Source: an uncultured Clostridium sp.
GTDB lineage: Bacteria > Bacillota > Clostridia > Lachnospirales > Lachnospiraceae
NCBI RefSeq assembly: GCF_900547735.1
Contig: NZ_URHZ01000003.1
Coordinates: 1-64,000 of the forward strand
Direction of reading: 5' to 3'
DNA length: 64,000 nucleotides
Shown here one piece after another: positions 40,300 through 48,412 of this stretch; the first letter of the stretch is position 1, and each line of letters starts with the position of its first letter. The notes below the pieces were generated by a model that was not told the DNA's origin, ran no database searches, and saw only the letters and a program-made list of their open reading frames with translations. The position numbers and the translations under genes were made by a program.

Positions 40300-41340
40300 C
40301 TACCAGATTCCCAGCATTCTCTGCATCACCAGGCTGACTCCCGTGATTCCGACCCAGCAGCAGAACCCCATGATAATCGGCTTGCCTCCCGTCCGGATCA
40401 GCTCCACAATATTCGTATTCAGGCCGATTGCTGCCATCGCAAGGACGATGAAAAACTTGCTTAACTCTTTGACGGGATTAAAAATGCCCACCGGAGCTCC
40501 CATCTGCAGCGCGATCGTCGTGATAACGGACGCCCCGATAAAATAGAGGATAAAAAATGGGAATATCTGTTTCATGCTGACTTTCTTTCCCTCAGCCTTA
40601 TCCTCCTTCTCCTCCTTTTCCGCCCTGATAAAGGCAAGCACCAGCGTAATCGGTATGATTGCCAGCGTCCTGGTCAGCTTAACCGTAACCGCCTTGTCGA
40701 GCGTGGCCGAACCCAGGTTCCACATGCTGTCCCAGGTGGCGGCCGTGGCCGTTACCGAGGAGGTGTCGTTGACCGCCGTACCGGCGAAAATACCGAAGGC
40801 ATTGCCCGTCGTCGTATCAAAGCCCAGAAATTTGCCGAAAACAGGAAACAGGATGGCGGCCAGGACATTGAAAAAGAAGATAACGGATATCGCCTGGGCC
40901 ACCTCCTCGTCATTGGCGTCGATGACCGGCGCCGTGGCCGCTATCGCCGATCCTCCGCAGATGGAGGAACCGACTCCAATCAGCGTTGAGATATTGGACG
41001 GAATGCGCATCGTCTTATGTAATATGAATGCTATTACAAGTGATGTGGTGATTGTGGAAATGATAATCGGAAGAGACTGTCTTCCCGTTTCCAGAATCAC
41101 GTGAAGGTTCAGCCCGAATCCCAAAAGGATAACGGCCCACTGCAGAATCTTCTTTGAGGTAAAGCGGATGCCTCCCGCAAAAGGTGATTTATCCCTGATG
41201 AACATGGTAATCAGCATTCCTGCAATAATCGCAATAACGGCTCCTCCGACCACCGGGAATAACTTTCCTGCAAACCAGGACGGAATCGCAACCGCCAGGC
41301 AGAGAAGCAGGCCCTTTCCATTCTTTTTCATAAACTCCAT
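40300..41340 (-). CDS. yeiH: YeiH-family putative sulfate/anion exporter
   Basis: Integral membrane protein with about ten hydrophobic segments. Family signatures: LLGFGLNLHVILETG, STLIGVGSSICGGSAIAATAPVI, GIFAGTAVNDTSSVTATA and a C-terminal AMAAIGLNTNIVELIRTGGKP. About 346 residues from ATG 41340, which has AGGAGGAAATAAA in front; an upstream in-frame start at 41436 would add an unrelated hydrophilic leader. It is divergent from a LysR gene, the same arrangement as yeiH and its LysR regulator in other bacteria, which suggests that this LysR controls it. The transported anion is not established. Confidence 0.9.
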   Translation of the reverse strand: MEFMKKNGKGLLLCLAVAIPSWFAGKLFPVVGGAVIAIIAGMLITMFIRDKSPFAGGIRFTSKKILQWAVILLGFGLNLHVILETGRQSLPIIISTITTSLVIAFILHKTMRIPSNISTLIGVGSSICGGSAIAATAPVIDANDEEVAQAISVIFFFNVLAAILFPVFGKFLGFDTTTGNAFGIFAGTAVNDTSSVTATAATWDSMWNLGSATLDKAVTVKLTRTLAIIPITLVLAFIRAEKEEKEDKAEGKKVSMKQIFPFFILYFIGASVITTIALQMGAPVGIFNPVKELSKFFIVLAMAAIGLNTNIVELIRTGGKPIIMGFCCWVGITGVSLVMQRMLGIW

Positions 41341-41517
41341 TTTATTTCCTCCTGTTATATCTGTAATAAGTAATGCAGACGCCTGTTTTCCACTCCCGTC
41401 GCGAAAAAGCATCTTCTGCGGGCTTTTCAGCGCCAATTCATAAAACTCTCAGGCTGAAGCATCTGTTTTATTATGAAATATATGGTAACTCTCCAATTCA
41501 ATAATGTAAAATTATAT

Positions 41518-41539
41518 ATATTTATGTTACAATAAATAT
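41518..41539. promoter_or_regulatory. Inverted repeat in the yeiH/LysR divergent region
   Basis: ATATTTAT (41518-41525) and ATAAATAT (41532-41539) flank GTTACA in the AT-rich region shared by the divergent genes. A T-N11-A LysR-type site is contained in it. I see no gene elsewhere in 41341-41642. Confidence 0.5.
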
Positions 41540-41642
41540 ACGTTATCGTACATGTTTCATGATCCGATTACAGGAATATAAAAAACAGCAGGAACGCATT
41601 CCAAAAGCGGAACGGCTCTGCTGATATCAGGAGGAATCTATT

Positions 41643-42533
41643 ATGTTGGACTTCAGGGTCAATACGTTTCTGTCCGTATGCGAACATATGAATTATACAA
41701 AGGCCGCCGAGGCGCTCCACATCACGCAGCCGGCCGTTTCCCAGCACATTCACTATCTGGAAAGCCTGTACCACGTCAAACTCTTCCGGTACGAGGGAAA
41801 GAAGATCCATCTCACCCCTGCCGGTGAAATACTTCTCCGAACGGCGACAGCCCTTAAAAACGATGAACAGTTTATGCTGGAGCAGTTTTCCCAGCTCTCA
41901 TCCCACGGGCTTGCACTGCGGTTCGGAACAACGATGACCATCGGGGAATCCGTTATTTCCGCTCCCCTGGCCTCCTACCTGACCCGCCATCCGGAGGTCA
42001 GCCTGAGCATGATCATCTCCAATACGGACGACCTTTTAAAGAGGCTCCACGCGGGGAATATCCACTTTGCCCTGGTGGAGGGCAATTACGATACGGCCGA
42101 ATATGATTCCCTGATTTACCGCACCGAACCGTTCATCCCCGTCTGCTCTGCCCGCCACGTCTTTTCAAAGGAGCCGGGCTGCCTCCGTGATCTGCTGAAC
42201 GAACACCTGTTACTTAGGGAAACCGGTTCCGGCACCAGGGATATCCTGGAAAAGCACCTGGATATGAAAAATATCCGCATCACCGATTTTGCCCATATTA
42301 CCGAGATAGGCAACATCCACGTCATCCTGGAGCTGCTGAAAGAGGATTTGGGAATCTCCTTCCTCTATCAGGCCGCGGCTCTTCCGGGAATCGAAGCCGG
42401 AACGCTCCGCCCTCTGAACCTGAGGGATTTTCAGTTGGAGCATGACTTTACTTTTATCTGGAACAAGGGGAGTGTTTTCTCCGATATTTATAGGAAGGTA
42501 TATGAAGAGATGCGGCCTGTGAACAGTAACTAA
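41643..42533 (+). CDS. LysR-family regulator divergent from yeiH
   Basis: 296 residues. N-terminal LysR helix-turn-helix: YTKAAEALHITQPAVSQHIH, then LESLYHVKLFRYEGKKIHLTPAGEI; effector domain begins at LRFGTTMTIGESV and ends with the LGISFLYQAAALPGIE segment. ATG 41643 follows AGGAGG. Likely activates yeiH from the shared intergenic region where a perfect inverted repeat lies. Its stop overlaps the convergent DMT transporter gene by four bases. Confidence 0.93.
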   Translation: MLDFRVNTFLSVCEHMNYTKAAEALHITQPAVSQHIHYLESLYHVKLFRYEGKKIHLTPAGEILLRTATALKNDEQFMLEQFSQLSSHGLALRFGTTMTIGESVISAPLASYLTRHPEVSLSMIISNTDDLLKRLHAGNIHFALVEGNYDTAEYDSLIYRTEPFIPVCSARHVFSKEPGCLRDLLNEHLLLRETGSGTRDILEKHLDMKNIRITDFAHITEIGNIHVILELLKEDLGISFLYQAAALPGIEAGTLRPLNLRDFQLEHDFTFIWNKGSVFSDIYRKVYEEMRPVNSN

Positions 42534-43459
42534 AAATCATCCTGTTCTCCCCGGCTGTGTTCCTTTTGCTTTCTCCCTGCTCCTCTTCTGTCCTCCGACA
42601 AAAACAGGCCCAGCAGCGTCAGGGCAATGCCGCCGACTATCGCTTTCGTCATCTTCTCATGAAGAATCAGGGCCGATGTAACGGCCGTGATAACGGGTAC
42701 CATGTAAATATAGATGATGGTCTTCACCGAACCCACCATCTTTACGGCAAAGTTCCACGTTACAAAACAGAGGGCCGACGCGCCGAGCCCCAGGAAAATC
42801 AGGTTTAAAAACATTTTCATATCATAGAACTGCCAAAGCTCCACGTGGAAGTCCATAATAAACAGGACGGGGATCATCAGGCCGATTCCGTAGAAGAAAA
42901 TTCTCCGCGTCGTCTGGATGGTATTATAGCCATACCCCGTAATTTTTTTCATCAGTGTAGAATAGGCCGCCCAGAGCACCGCCGCCGTCACAGCCAGGAT
43001 ATCTCCCAGCGGATTGAGCTGCAGCTTCGTCTTACTGTCAAAACTGATGAGGAAGATTCCGGCCATGGCAATCAGAAAACCGCAGAAAAACCGCGGGCCG
43101 GGACGCCCTTCATGCAGAAACAGGCAGGTAAAGATTACGGTAAAAAATGGGGCAATTGAGATAATAACGCCCACGTTGGACGCCAGCGTATACGTCAGCG
43201 CAATGTTTTCAAACAGGTAGTAAAGCGTCACGCCCAGCAGGCCCGCCAGTGCAAAGTATCCCTCCTGCTTCCGGTCGGACAGGGTCAGCCTGCGGGGGCA
43301 GACGCACCAGAGCGCCGCATATCCGATGACAAAACGGATAAAGAGTATCTCGATCGGTGAAAAGGACTGAAGAAGCACTTTGGTGGATATAAATGTCGTC
43401 CCCCAGATCAGAATCGTGACAAAGGCGGCAATATGACCCGCCAGAGATTTATTTTTCAT
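42530..43459 (-). CDS. DMT-superfamily (EamA) transporter
   Basis: About 309 residues with ten hydrophobic segments in two five-helix halves, each an EamA domain (LAGHIAAFVTILIWGTTFIS ... VIISIAPFFTVIFTCLFLHE, and ILAVTAAVLWAAYSTLMKKI ... YMVPVITAVTSALILHEKMT). Probably exports an amino acid or other metabolite; substrate not readable. The ATG at 43459 fits the GGAGG site better than the ATG at 43465. It overlaps the end of the AraC gene, so the two are one operon and the regulator may respond to the same compound. Confidence 0.9.
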   Translation of the reverse strand: MKNKSLAGHIAAFVTILIWGTTFISTKVLLQSFSPIEILFIRFVIGYAALWCVCPRRLTLSDRKQEGYFALAGLLGVTLYYLFENIALTYTLASNVGVIISIAPFFTVIFTCLFLHEGRPGPRFFCGFLIAMAGIFLISFDSKTKLQLNPLGDILAVTAAVLWAAYSTLMKKITGYGYNTIQTTRRIFFYGIGLMIPVLFIMDFHVELWQFYDMKMFLNLIFLGLGASALCFVTWNFAVKMVGSVKTIIYIYMVPVITAVTSALILHEKMTKAIVGGIALTLLGLFLSEDRRGAGRKQKEHSRGEQDDF

Positions 43460-44315
43460 TTTCATCCTCCTCCGTCTTAGCGGCGGCCTGCGGCGTGCCG
43501 GTAAAGATTTTCTGATATTGTTTCGGCGTCAGGCCAATGAACTCCTTAAAGAAATTCGTAAAATGGCTCTGATCCGAGAACCCGGCCATGTTCGCCGCAT
43601 CAATCGGCAGTATCCCCTGTTCCAGAAATTTCTTCGCCCGGTCCAGTCTCACGGTCTGCAGATAGCGGTAAGGCGAAACCCCGACCTGTTTTGTAAAGGA
43701 ACGCAGCAGATAGGATTTCCCGAAATTCGTCATGGACAGCAGCTCATCAAGGGTGATATTTTCGTCGAAGTGATCCTCCATATAGGTACAAAGCGTCTTG
43801 ATCTGCTGATCCGGCTCCGTTACGTCCGCCTCCTCAAAGGGCTGCACATATTCCTGCAGTACCTGCTGAAGCATAAAAAAGAAGGCCTCCTCCTTTTTCA
43901 TCACGGGCGCATGCGACAGAATCGCATCATACAGTTCTCCCACCGACTGGGCCAGTTCGCTGTGAAAAACAACATTCTGTGTGAAATGAGGGACAAATTC
44001 CCGGCCGGTAATCTCGCCGACCGCCCTCACCATCACATCACGGTCGATATTGATCCCCCTGTAATCCAGCAGTTCCCCATTGACCGGCGCGCAGAAATGA
44101 TTGTCACGCGGGTTAAACAGCAAAAGATCGCCCGCCGTTAAATCGTACTCCCGGCCCCTGCACCAGAGATGCCTGCTGCCGCCCTCCACAAACCCTACCA
44201 CATAATATTCATGGAAATGGTTGGGGAATTTCTGGACAATCCCTCGTAAATTATACGCTTCTAATTTCAAATCACTGTCATAATAAATATGACGCTGCTC
44301 CCCCTCATGAGGCAT
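43449..44315 (-). CDS. AraC-family transcriptional regulator
   Basis: About 288 residues. The N-terminal cupin ligand-binding domain (FPNHFHEYYVVGFVEGGSR ... YDLTAGDLLLFNPRDNHFC) is followed by the AraC DNA-binding domain with two helix-turn-helices (ITLDELLSMTNFGKSYLLRSF, QVGVSPYRYLQTVRLDRAKK, IDAANMAGFSDQSHFTNFFKEFIGLTPKQYQ). ATG 44315 is chosen for its GGAGGGGGAG site; a longer frame to 44399 lacks support. Forms an operon with the downstream DMT transporter, likely controlled by this protein. Confidence 0.92.
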   Translation of the reverse strand: MPHEGEQRHIYYDSDLKLEAYNLRGIVQKFPNHFHEYYVVGFVEGGSRHLWCRGREYDLTAGDLLLFNPRDNHFCAPVNGELLDYRGINIDRDVMVRAVGEITGREFVPHFTQNVVFHSELAQSVGELYDAILSHAPVMKKEEAFFFMLQQVLQEYVQPFEEADVTEPDQQIKTLCTYMEDHFDENITLDELLSMTNFGKSYLLRSFTKQVGVSPYRYLQTVRLDRAKKFLEQGILPIDAANMAGFSDQSHFTNFFKEFIGLTPKQYQKIFTGTPQAAAKTEEDENEK

Positions 44316-44523
44316 TTTCTCCCCCTCCTTCTTCCTGTATGATTGCGCCGGAAAAACCGCGGAGTATCTTTTTTCCGCTGCCCCGGGCATTTTTGTCATT
44401 CTACCACCGAACAGGAAAAATTTCTTGCATGATATGACACCGCGGCGCCGCCGGAATCATGCGCCGAGCGCGGCCGCATAGCGGCATATTACATCTTCAC
44501 GTGAGTGCGCATCCTGCCCGGAG

Positions 44524-44567
44524 GGCTTTTTATATCATAGGAGCATTTTCCTATGATATAAAAAGCC
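44524..44567. repeat. Perfect 19-base inverted repeat between the AraC and Bax-inhibitor genes
   Basis: GGCTTTTTATATCATAGGA (44524-44542) and its exact complement (44549-44567) flank a six-base loop. Partly matching GTGCGC/TCACG segments extend the symmetry further out. It lies downstream of the Bax-inhibitor gene, so it may act as a terminator, but it lacks a GC-rich stem with T tail and looks more like a dispersed palindromic element. The rest of 44316-44650 holds no gene. Confidence 0.8.
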
Positions 44568-44650
44568 GGCGCACCCGTGATGCCAGCCAGGATTTTACCT
44601 GTCTGTCATCGCGGGCCGCCGGCCGGACGGGCTGTTATGAGACAGCCTCC

Positions 44651-45361
44651 TTAATTTCTGCTTCTGTTCAAAAGTCTTAAAATGTAAAGGAACAGATTGA
44701 TAAAGTCAAGATACAGGGACAGTGCGGAGAAGATGGATGCTTTCTCCAGTACCTCCTGGTTTCCTGCAAAGTAAGTATAGTTCGTTCTGATCTTGCCCGT
44801 GTCATATGCGGTAAACCCAAGGAAAACAGCGATTCCCACATAGCACATAACGGTTTCCATGGCTCCCAGGTTCAGGAACATGGACAGCACGCCGAAGATG
44901 ATCAGGAAAAACAAACCGCCCACAAGAAGTGGTCTGATTCCGCTGATGTCAATCTTAAAGATCAGGCTGACGCCTGCCATAATTCCGAAGAACAGGGAAG
45001 TCGCCACAAATACGAGAAGAAGCTGCACTGCTCCGAATACCAGGAAGTAGGCCGAAAATACGATTCCGTTTAAAGCCGCGTAAAAAAGGAACATTCCCCT
45101 TGCCGCGCCCACCGACATCTTATTGACTCTGGCGGACATCCAGAATACGGTAAGCAGTTCCAGTCCCGATATGACAATCAGTCCGTACGGGATTGCAAAG
45201 ACAAATAAAATCGCTCCCGATAAATAACCTGCAATCGCGACCGCAAAGGTGAGCATCAGTCCTGCAAACATCCAAAGGTAAGTCTTTGCCACATATTGTC
45301 CCAGTGTCTCCCGGCCATATCCTTCCGCCTGGTAAACCTGATTCATCTGTTCATAATCCAT
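44651..45361 (-). CDS. Bax inhibitor-1/YccA-family membrane protein
   Basis: About 236 residues with seven hydrophobic helices. Family features: TLGQYVAKTYLWMFAGLMLTF at the start, ARGMFLFYAALNGIVFSAYF, and the C-terminal FLGFTAYDTGKIRTNYTYF ... ALSLYLDFINLFLYILRLL with the conserved Asp residues of the calcium-sensitive pore. Bacterial members (YetJ) are pH-sensitive calcium channels; role here is by homology only. ATG 45361 gives better spacing to AAAGGA than the ATG at 45370. Confidence 0.92.
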   Translation of the reverse strand: MDYEQMNQVYQAEGYGRETLGQYVAKTYLWMFAGLMLTFAVAIAGYLSGAILFVFAIPYGLIVISGLELLTVFWMSARVNKMSVGAARGMFLFYAALNGIVFSAYFLVFGAVQLLLVFVATSLFFGIMAGVSLIFKIDISGIRPLLVGGLFFLIIFGVLSMFLNLGAMETVMCYVGIAVFLGFTAYDTGKIRTNYTYFAGNQEVLEKASIFSALSLYLDFINLFLYILRLLNRSRN

Positions 45362-45492
45362 AGCTTTCATCCTTTCTTATTCACCACGGTGAAAAAAACA
45401 ATAAAATGAATTTTTCACGTTAACTTGATAATTTCGTTCTCTTATAGACAGATTACCACAATTAACCTGAAGTGTCTACCATTTGTTGCTGC

Positions 45493-46923
45493 TTATTCCA
45501 GCCTTCTTCTCCTCTTCCTGCGCAGTCTCGGCAGCGGCACATTGAACTTTTTCAGGGTGCTGAAACAGTAATAGTAAATGATGAAAAGCACCGTGGTAAT
45601 TCCCCATGTCAGCGGATAGCTGAATATAACGGTGATAATACTCGGCCGGAGCGGAACTGCGATGATAATCCATACAACACGGAGCGTGCAGACGCCCAGG
45701 GCCGTCATGATCATCGGGATCCAGCAGTCTCCCACGCCGCGGAGCGCGCCCGAAAAAATCTCGATGCAAATATAGAGGATAAATGTCGGCACCAGGAAAT
45801 AAAGGATTTCCATGCCCTTTGCTATAACATCCACGTCCGTTGTAAACAAAAGATAGACATATCCTCCGAAAAGATACAGGACCGTACAGAGAATCAGGGT
45901 AATGATTACGGTAACTCCAAGACAGACATTGACGCCTCTCTTGACTCGCGTAATCTTCCCCGCCCCGTAGTTCTGTCCGACAAAGGTGGTAATGGAAATT
46001 CCAAGGGCGCTGATAATCATCCAGTACACGCTGTCAATCTTACTGTAGGCAGTCCACGCTGCAATGGTGTCCGTACCCAGGGAGTTGACGCTGCTCTGGA
46101 TAATAATATTGGAAAGGGCGTACATAACCGACTGGAGTCCGGCAGGAAGCCCGATCTTGATAATACGCTGTACCATGAAAAGATTTAAACGTATTTTTTT
46201 GACAATCAGCTTGTAAGAGTCCGTCGCCTTCATCAGGGCGGCCACCACTAAAACCGCGCTGACCAACTGGGAGAATACGGTCGCAATCGCCGCTCCCCTC
46301 ACTTCCATCTTAAGAATAACTACCAGCAGAACATCCAGCACAATATTAGTGAAGCAGCTGGCCATCAGGAAATAGAGAGGGCGTTTGGAGTCACCGATCG
46401 CCCTCAGGATACCGGCTCCCATGTTGTAAATCAGGTTCGTAATAATTCCCACAAAATAAATGTTCAAATAAGAAAGAGAATAATCCATAATCTCTTCCGG
46501 AGTTCCCATTGCCTCCAGGGCTGTCCGTCCGAAAAGCAGGCCGATTACAGTCATTCCTAAGCCGCAGACAAGAGAAAAGGCCATGGCGGTATGGACCGCC
46601 TCACTGACCCTATTCTCATTCTGCGCACCATAAAATTGGGATATAATGACGGTTGCTCCGGAAGAAAGGCCGACGAAAAAGCCGACCAGCAGGTTGATCA
46701 GCATTCCCGTGCTGCCGCCTACCGCCGCCAGGGCCTCCTTCCCCACAAACCGTCCTACAATAATAGCATCTACCGTGTTATAGAGCTGCTGAAAAAACGT
46801 TCCAAACAGAATCGGAAAGAAAAACAGCAGAAGCTGTTTCCAGATTACGCCCTCCGTGATGGAGCCCGCACCGTTTTTTTTAATCTCTTTCTTCTTCTGC
46901 TCCCTGGCAGACAGGCTGTTCAT
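45493..46923 (-). CDS. MATE-family multidrug/cation efflux transporter
   Basis: 476 residues with about twelve membrane segments in two halves. The MATE pattern LLLFFFPILFGTFFQQLYNTVDAIIVGRFVG is present near the start and ALSNIIIQSSVNSLGTDTIAAWTAYSKI in the second half, with GQNYGAG. Exports drugs or metabolites with Na+ or H+ antiport. AAGGAG precedes the ATG at good spacing. The basic C-terminus (RLRRKRRRR) is cytoplasmic. Confidence 0.93.
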   Translation of the reverse strand: MNSLSAREQKKKEIKKNGAGSITEGVIWKQLLLFFFPILFGTFFQQLYNTVDAIIVGRFVGKEALAAVGGSTGMLINLLVGFFVGLSSGATVIISQFYGAQNENRVSEAVHTAMAFSLVCGLGMTVIGLLFGRTALEAMGTPEEIMDYSLSYLNIYFVGIITNLIYNMGAGILRAIGDSKRPLYFLMASCFTNIVLDVLLVVILKMEVRGAAIATVFSQLVSAVLVVAALMKATDSYKLIVKKIRLNLFMVQRIIKIGLPAGLQSVMYALSNIIIQSSVNSLGTDTIAAWTAYSKIDSVYWMIISALGISITTFVGQNYGAGKITRVKRGVNVCLGVTVIITLILCTVLYLFGGYVYLLFTTDVDVIAKGMEILYFLVPTFILYICIEIFSGALRGVGDCWIPMIMTALGVCTLRVVWIIIAVPLRPSIITVIFSYPLTWGITTVLFIIYYYCFSTLKKFNVPLPRLRRKRRRRLE

Positions 46924-46958
46924 AGCACTTCTCCTTCTTATCTTTCGTTATATTTAAC

Positions 46959-46990
46959 AACGAAAAGCACGCTTCGCGAACTTTTCATTG
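46959..46990. repeat. Copy 1 of a dispersed 32-base palindromic motif
   Basis: AACGAAAAG-CACGCTTCGCG-AACTTTTCATTG. It folds with GAAAAG/CTTTTC and CGC/GCG arms, and resembles 53154-53185 with compensating changes. Confidence 0.55.
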
Positions 46991-47021
46991 CCACCAATAA
47001 AAATCCATGCGGATTTCCGCT

Positions 47022-48305
47022 TTAAGAAAGCTCGGCAATCCGTGTAATGCCGACATAAATATGTGAAATCTTATACCAGGTGGCAAAATCCACCACTCCG
47101 GTCTGAGGCAGGCCGAAAATAGACTGGAACACCTTTACGGATTCCGCCGTAGAGGGCCCATAGATTCCGTCCACCGCCACGCGCGGAATGGATGTATACA
47201 CAGAGGCAATCGTGTCGAGCTGCTCCTGCATCTGTCTCACCTTATCACCGCTGGAACCGACGGTCAGGCTGGTTCCCGGGAATGATGCCGGAATCCCCGA
47301 TATCATCTCGGCGGTGTTGATGTACATGTCGTTTCCATAAAAATGCCTGAGTATCTCAATCGGGCTGTATCCCTGCTCTCCCAGATCACAGGATCCCCAC
47401 TGGGTCATCCAGTTCGGGCAGGTTACCTGCCTTCCGTCACAGTACTGGGTCAGGATAGGCTGTTTCACGCCCGGCCTGGAAAGGTAGCTGTCAAATATGT
47501 CGTCCACCACCACATTGATGGTGTCAAAAGTATCCCTGCCGTAAATCCACTTATGATCAAACGCCGTGGAGGAAGTGATTGTAAAATCATATCCCTGGTT
47601 CCTGTACCACTCCGTATAGACACGGTTCAGCGTAAAGGACATGATTGCAAGGACATTGGCTACAATCGTCGCCTGGGGCCAGGTTGCATAAATCTCGCTG
47701 GACGCCACATTTTTGATATAGTCCCTGTAGGGAACATAATAGTTCTTGGCTGAAGCGTTGGACGGCACTCCGTCATGGACGACAATCGTCTGGGGCACCA
47801 CCACACGGCTTAAAACGATCTCGCCCGTCTCATTGGTCGGTTTAATCTCATCCTCTGCAATCTTCGGAGGATAGGTTCCATAGAGCGTGTGATCCGGGAT
47901 ATCTATCTCTTCCCGCGTCCCCTGCTCATCGGCCAGAGGAATCAGCCGTATCGGCTGAATTGCCGTCACCCCCGCCAGCACCTCGGTTCCGTTTACCGTA
48001 ATCGGTTCGAATCCCGGAGCCGTTACAGACACCGTATATTCGGAATAGGGCCTGATCAGGTTATCCTTATTCAGGCTCAGTTCAACAGGGGGAGCCGTCA
48101 CGGAAATGGAATCCGTCTGTCCGGAGTTGTTGGTCCGGACTACCTCCTCCGGTCTCTCCGTACCCTGATACCGAATCGTAACGTCTGCCCCCTGTACGGG
48201 AAAATTATTCTCACTGTTTACTACGTTGACCTGCAGATAGCCCGGCTCTGTTCCTATTGCTTCACAGGCGCGCAGATCTCCATAACCACGTCCATATCTC
48301 TGCAT
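47022..48305 (-). CDS. SpoIID/LytB-like and peptidoglycan-binding domain protein
   Basis: About 427 residues without a clear signal peptide. An N-terminal carboxypeptidase-regulatory-like beta domain (YLQVNVVNSENNFPVQGADVTIRY) is followed by a SpoIID-like region (QATIVANVLAIMSFTLNRVYTEWY, FDHKWIYGRDTFDTINVVVDDIFD, QYCDGRQVTCPNWMTQWGSC) and a C-terminal PG_binding_1 domain (GSSGDKVRQMQEQLDTIASVY, VDGIYGPSTAESVKVFQSIFGLPQTGVVDFATW). Likely acts on cell wall or spore cortex; exact role unknown. ATG 48305 is preferred for the GAGAGG site; ATG 48323 is the alternative. Confidence 0.8.
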   Translation of the reverse strand: MQRYGRGYGDLRACEAIGTEPGYLQVNVVNSENNFPVQGADVTIRYQGTERPEEVVRTNNSGQTDSISVTAPPVELSLNKDNLIRPYSEYTVSVTAPGFEPITVNGTEVLAGVTAIQPIRLIPLADEQGTREEIDIPDHTLYGTYPPKIAEDEIKPTNETGEIVLSRVVVPQTIVVHDGVPSNASAKNYYVPYRDYIKNVASSEIYATWPQATIVANVLAIMSFTLNRVYTEWYRNQGYDFTITSSTAFDHKWIYGRDTFDTINVVVDDIFDSYLSRPGVKQPILTQYCDGRQVTCPNWMTQWGSCDLGEQGYSPIEILRHFYGNDMYINTAEMISGIPASFPGTSLTVGSSGDKVRQMQEQLDTIASVYTSIPRVAVDGIYGPSTAESVKVFQSIFGLPQTGVVDFATWYKISHIYVGITRIAELS

Positions 48306-48412
48306 TATTTTGTAACCTCTCATTACAGTTGGTTACTATATCATATATAAACAATGCGGATGTTATTCCTGTGGCATTCAGATTTGTTATTGTTCTGCCT
48401 GCTTGCGGTAAC

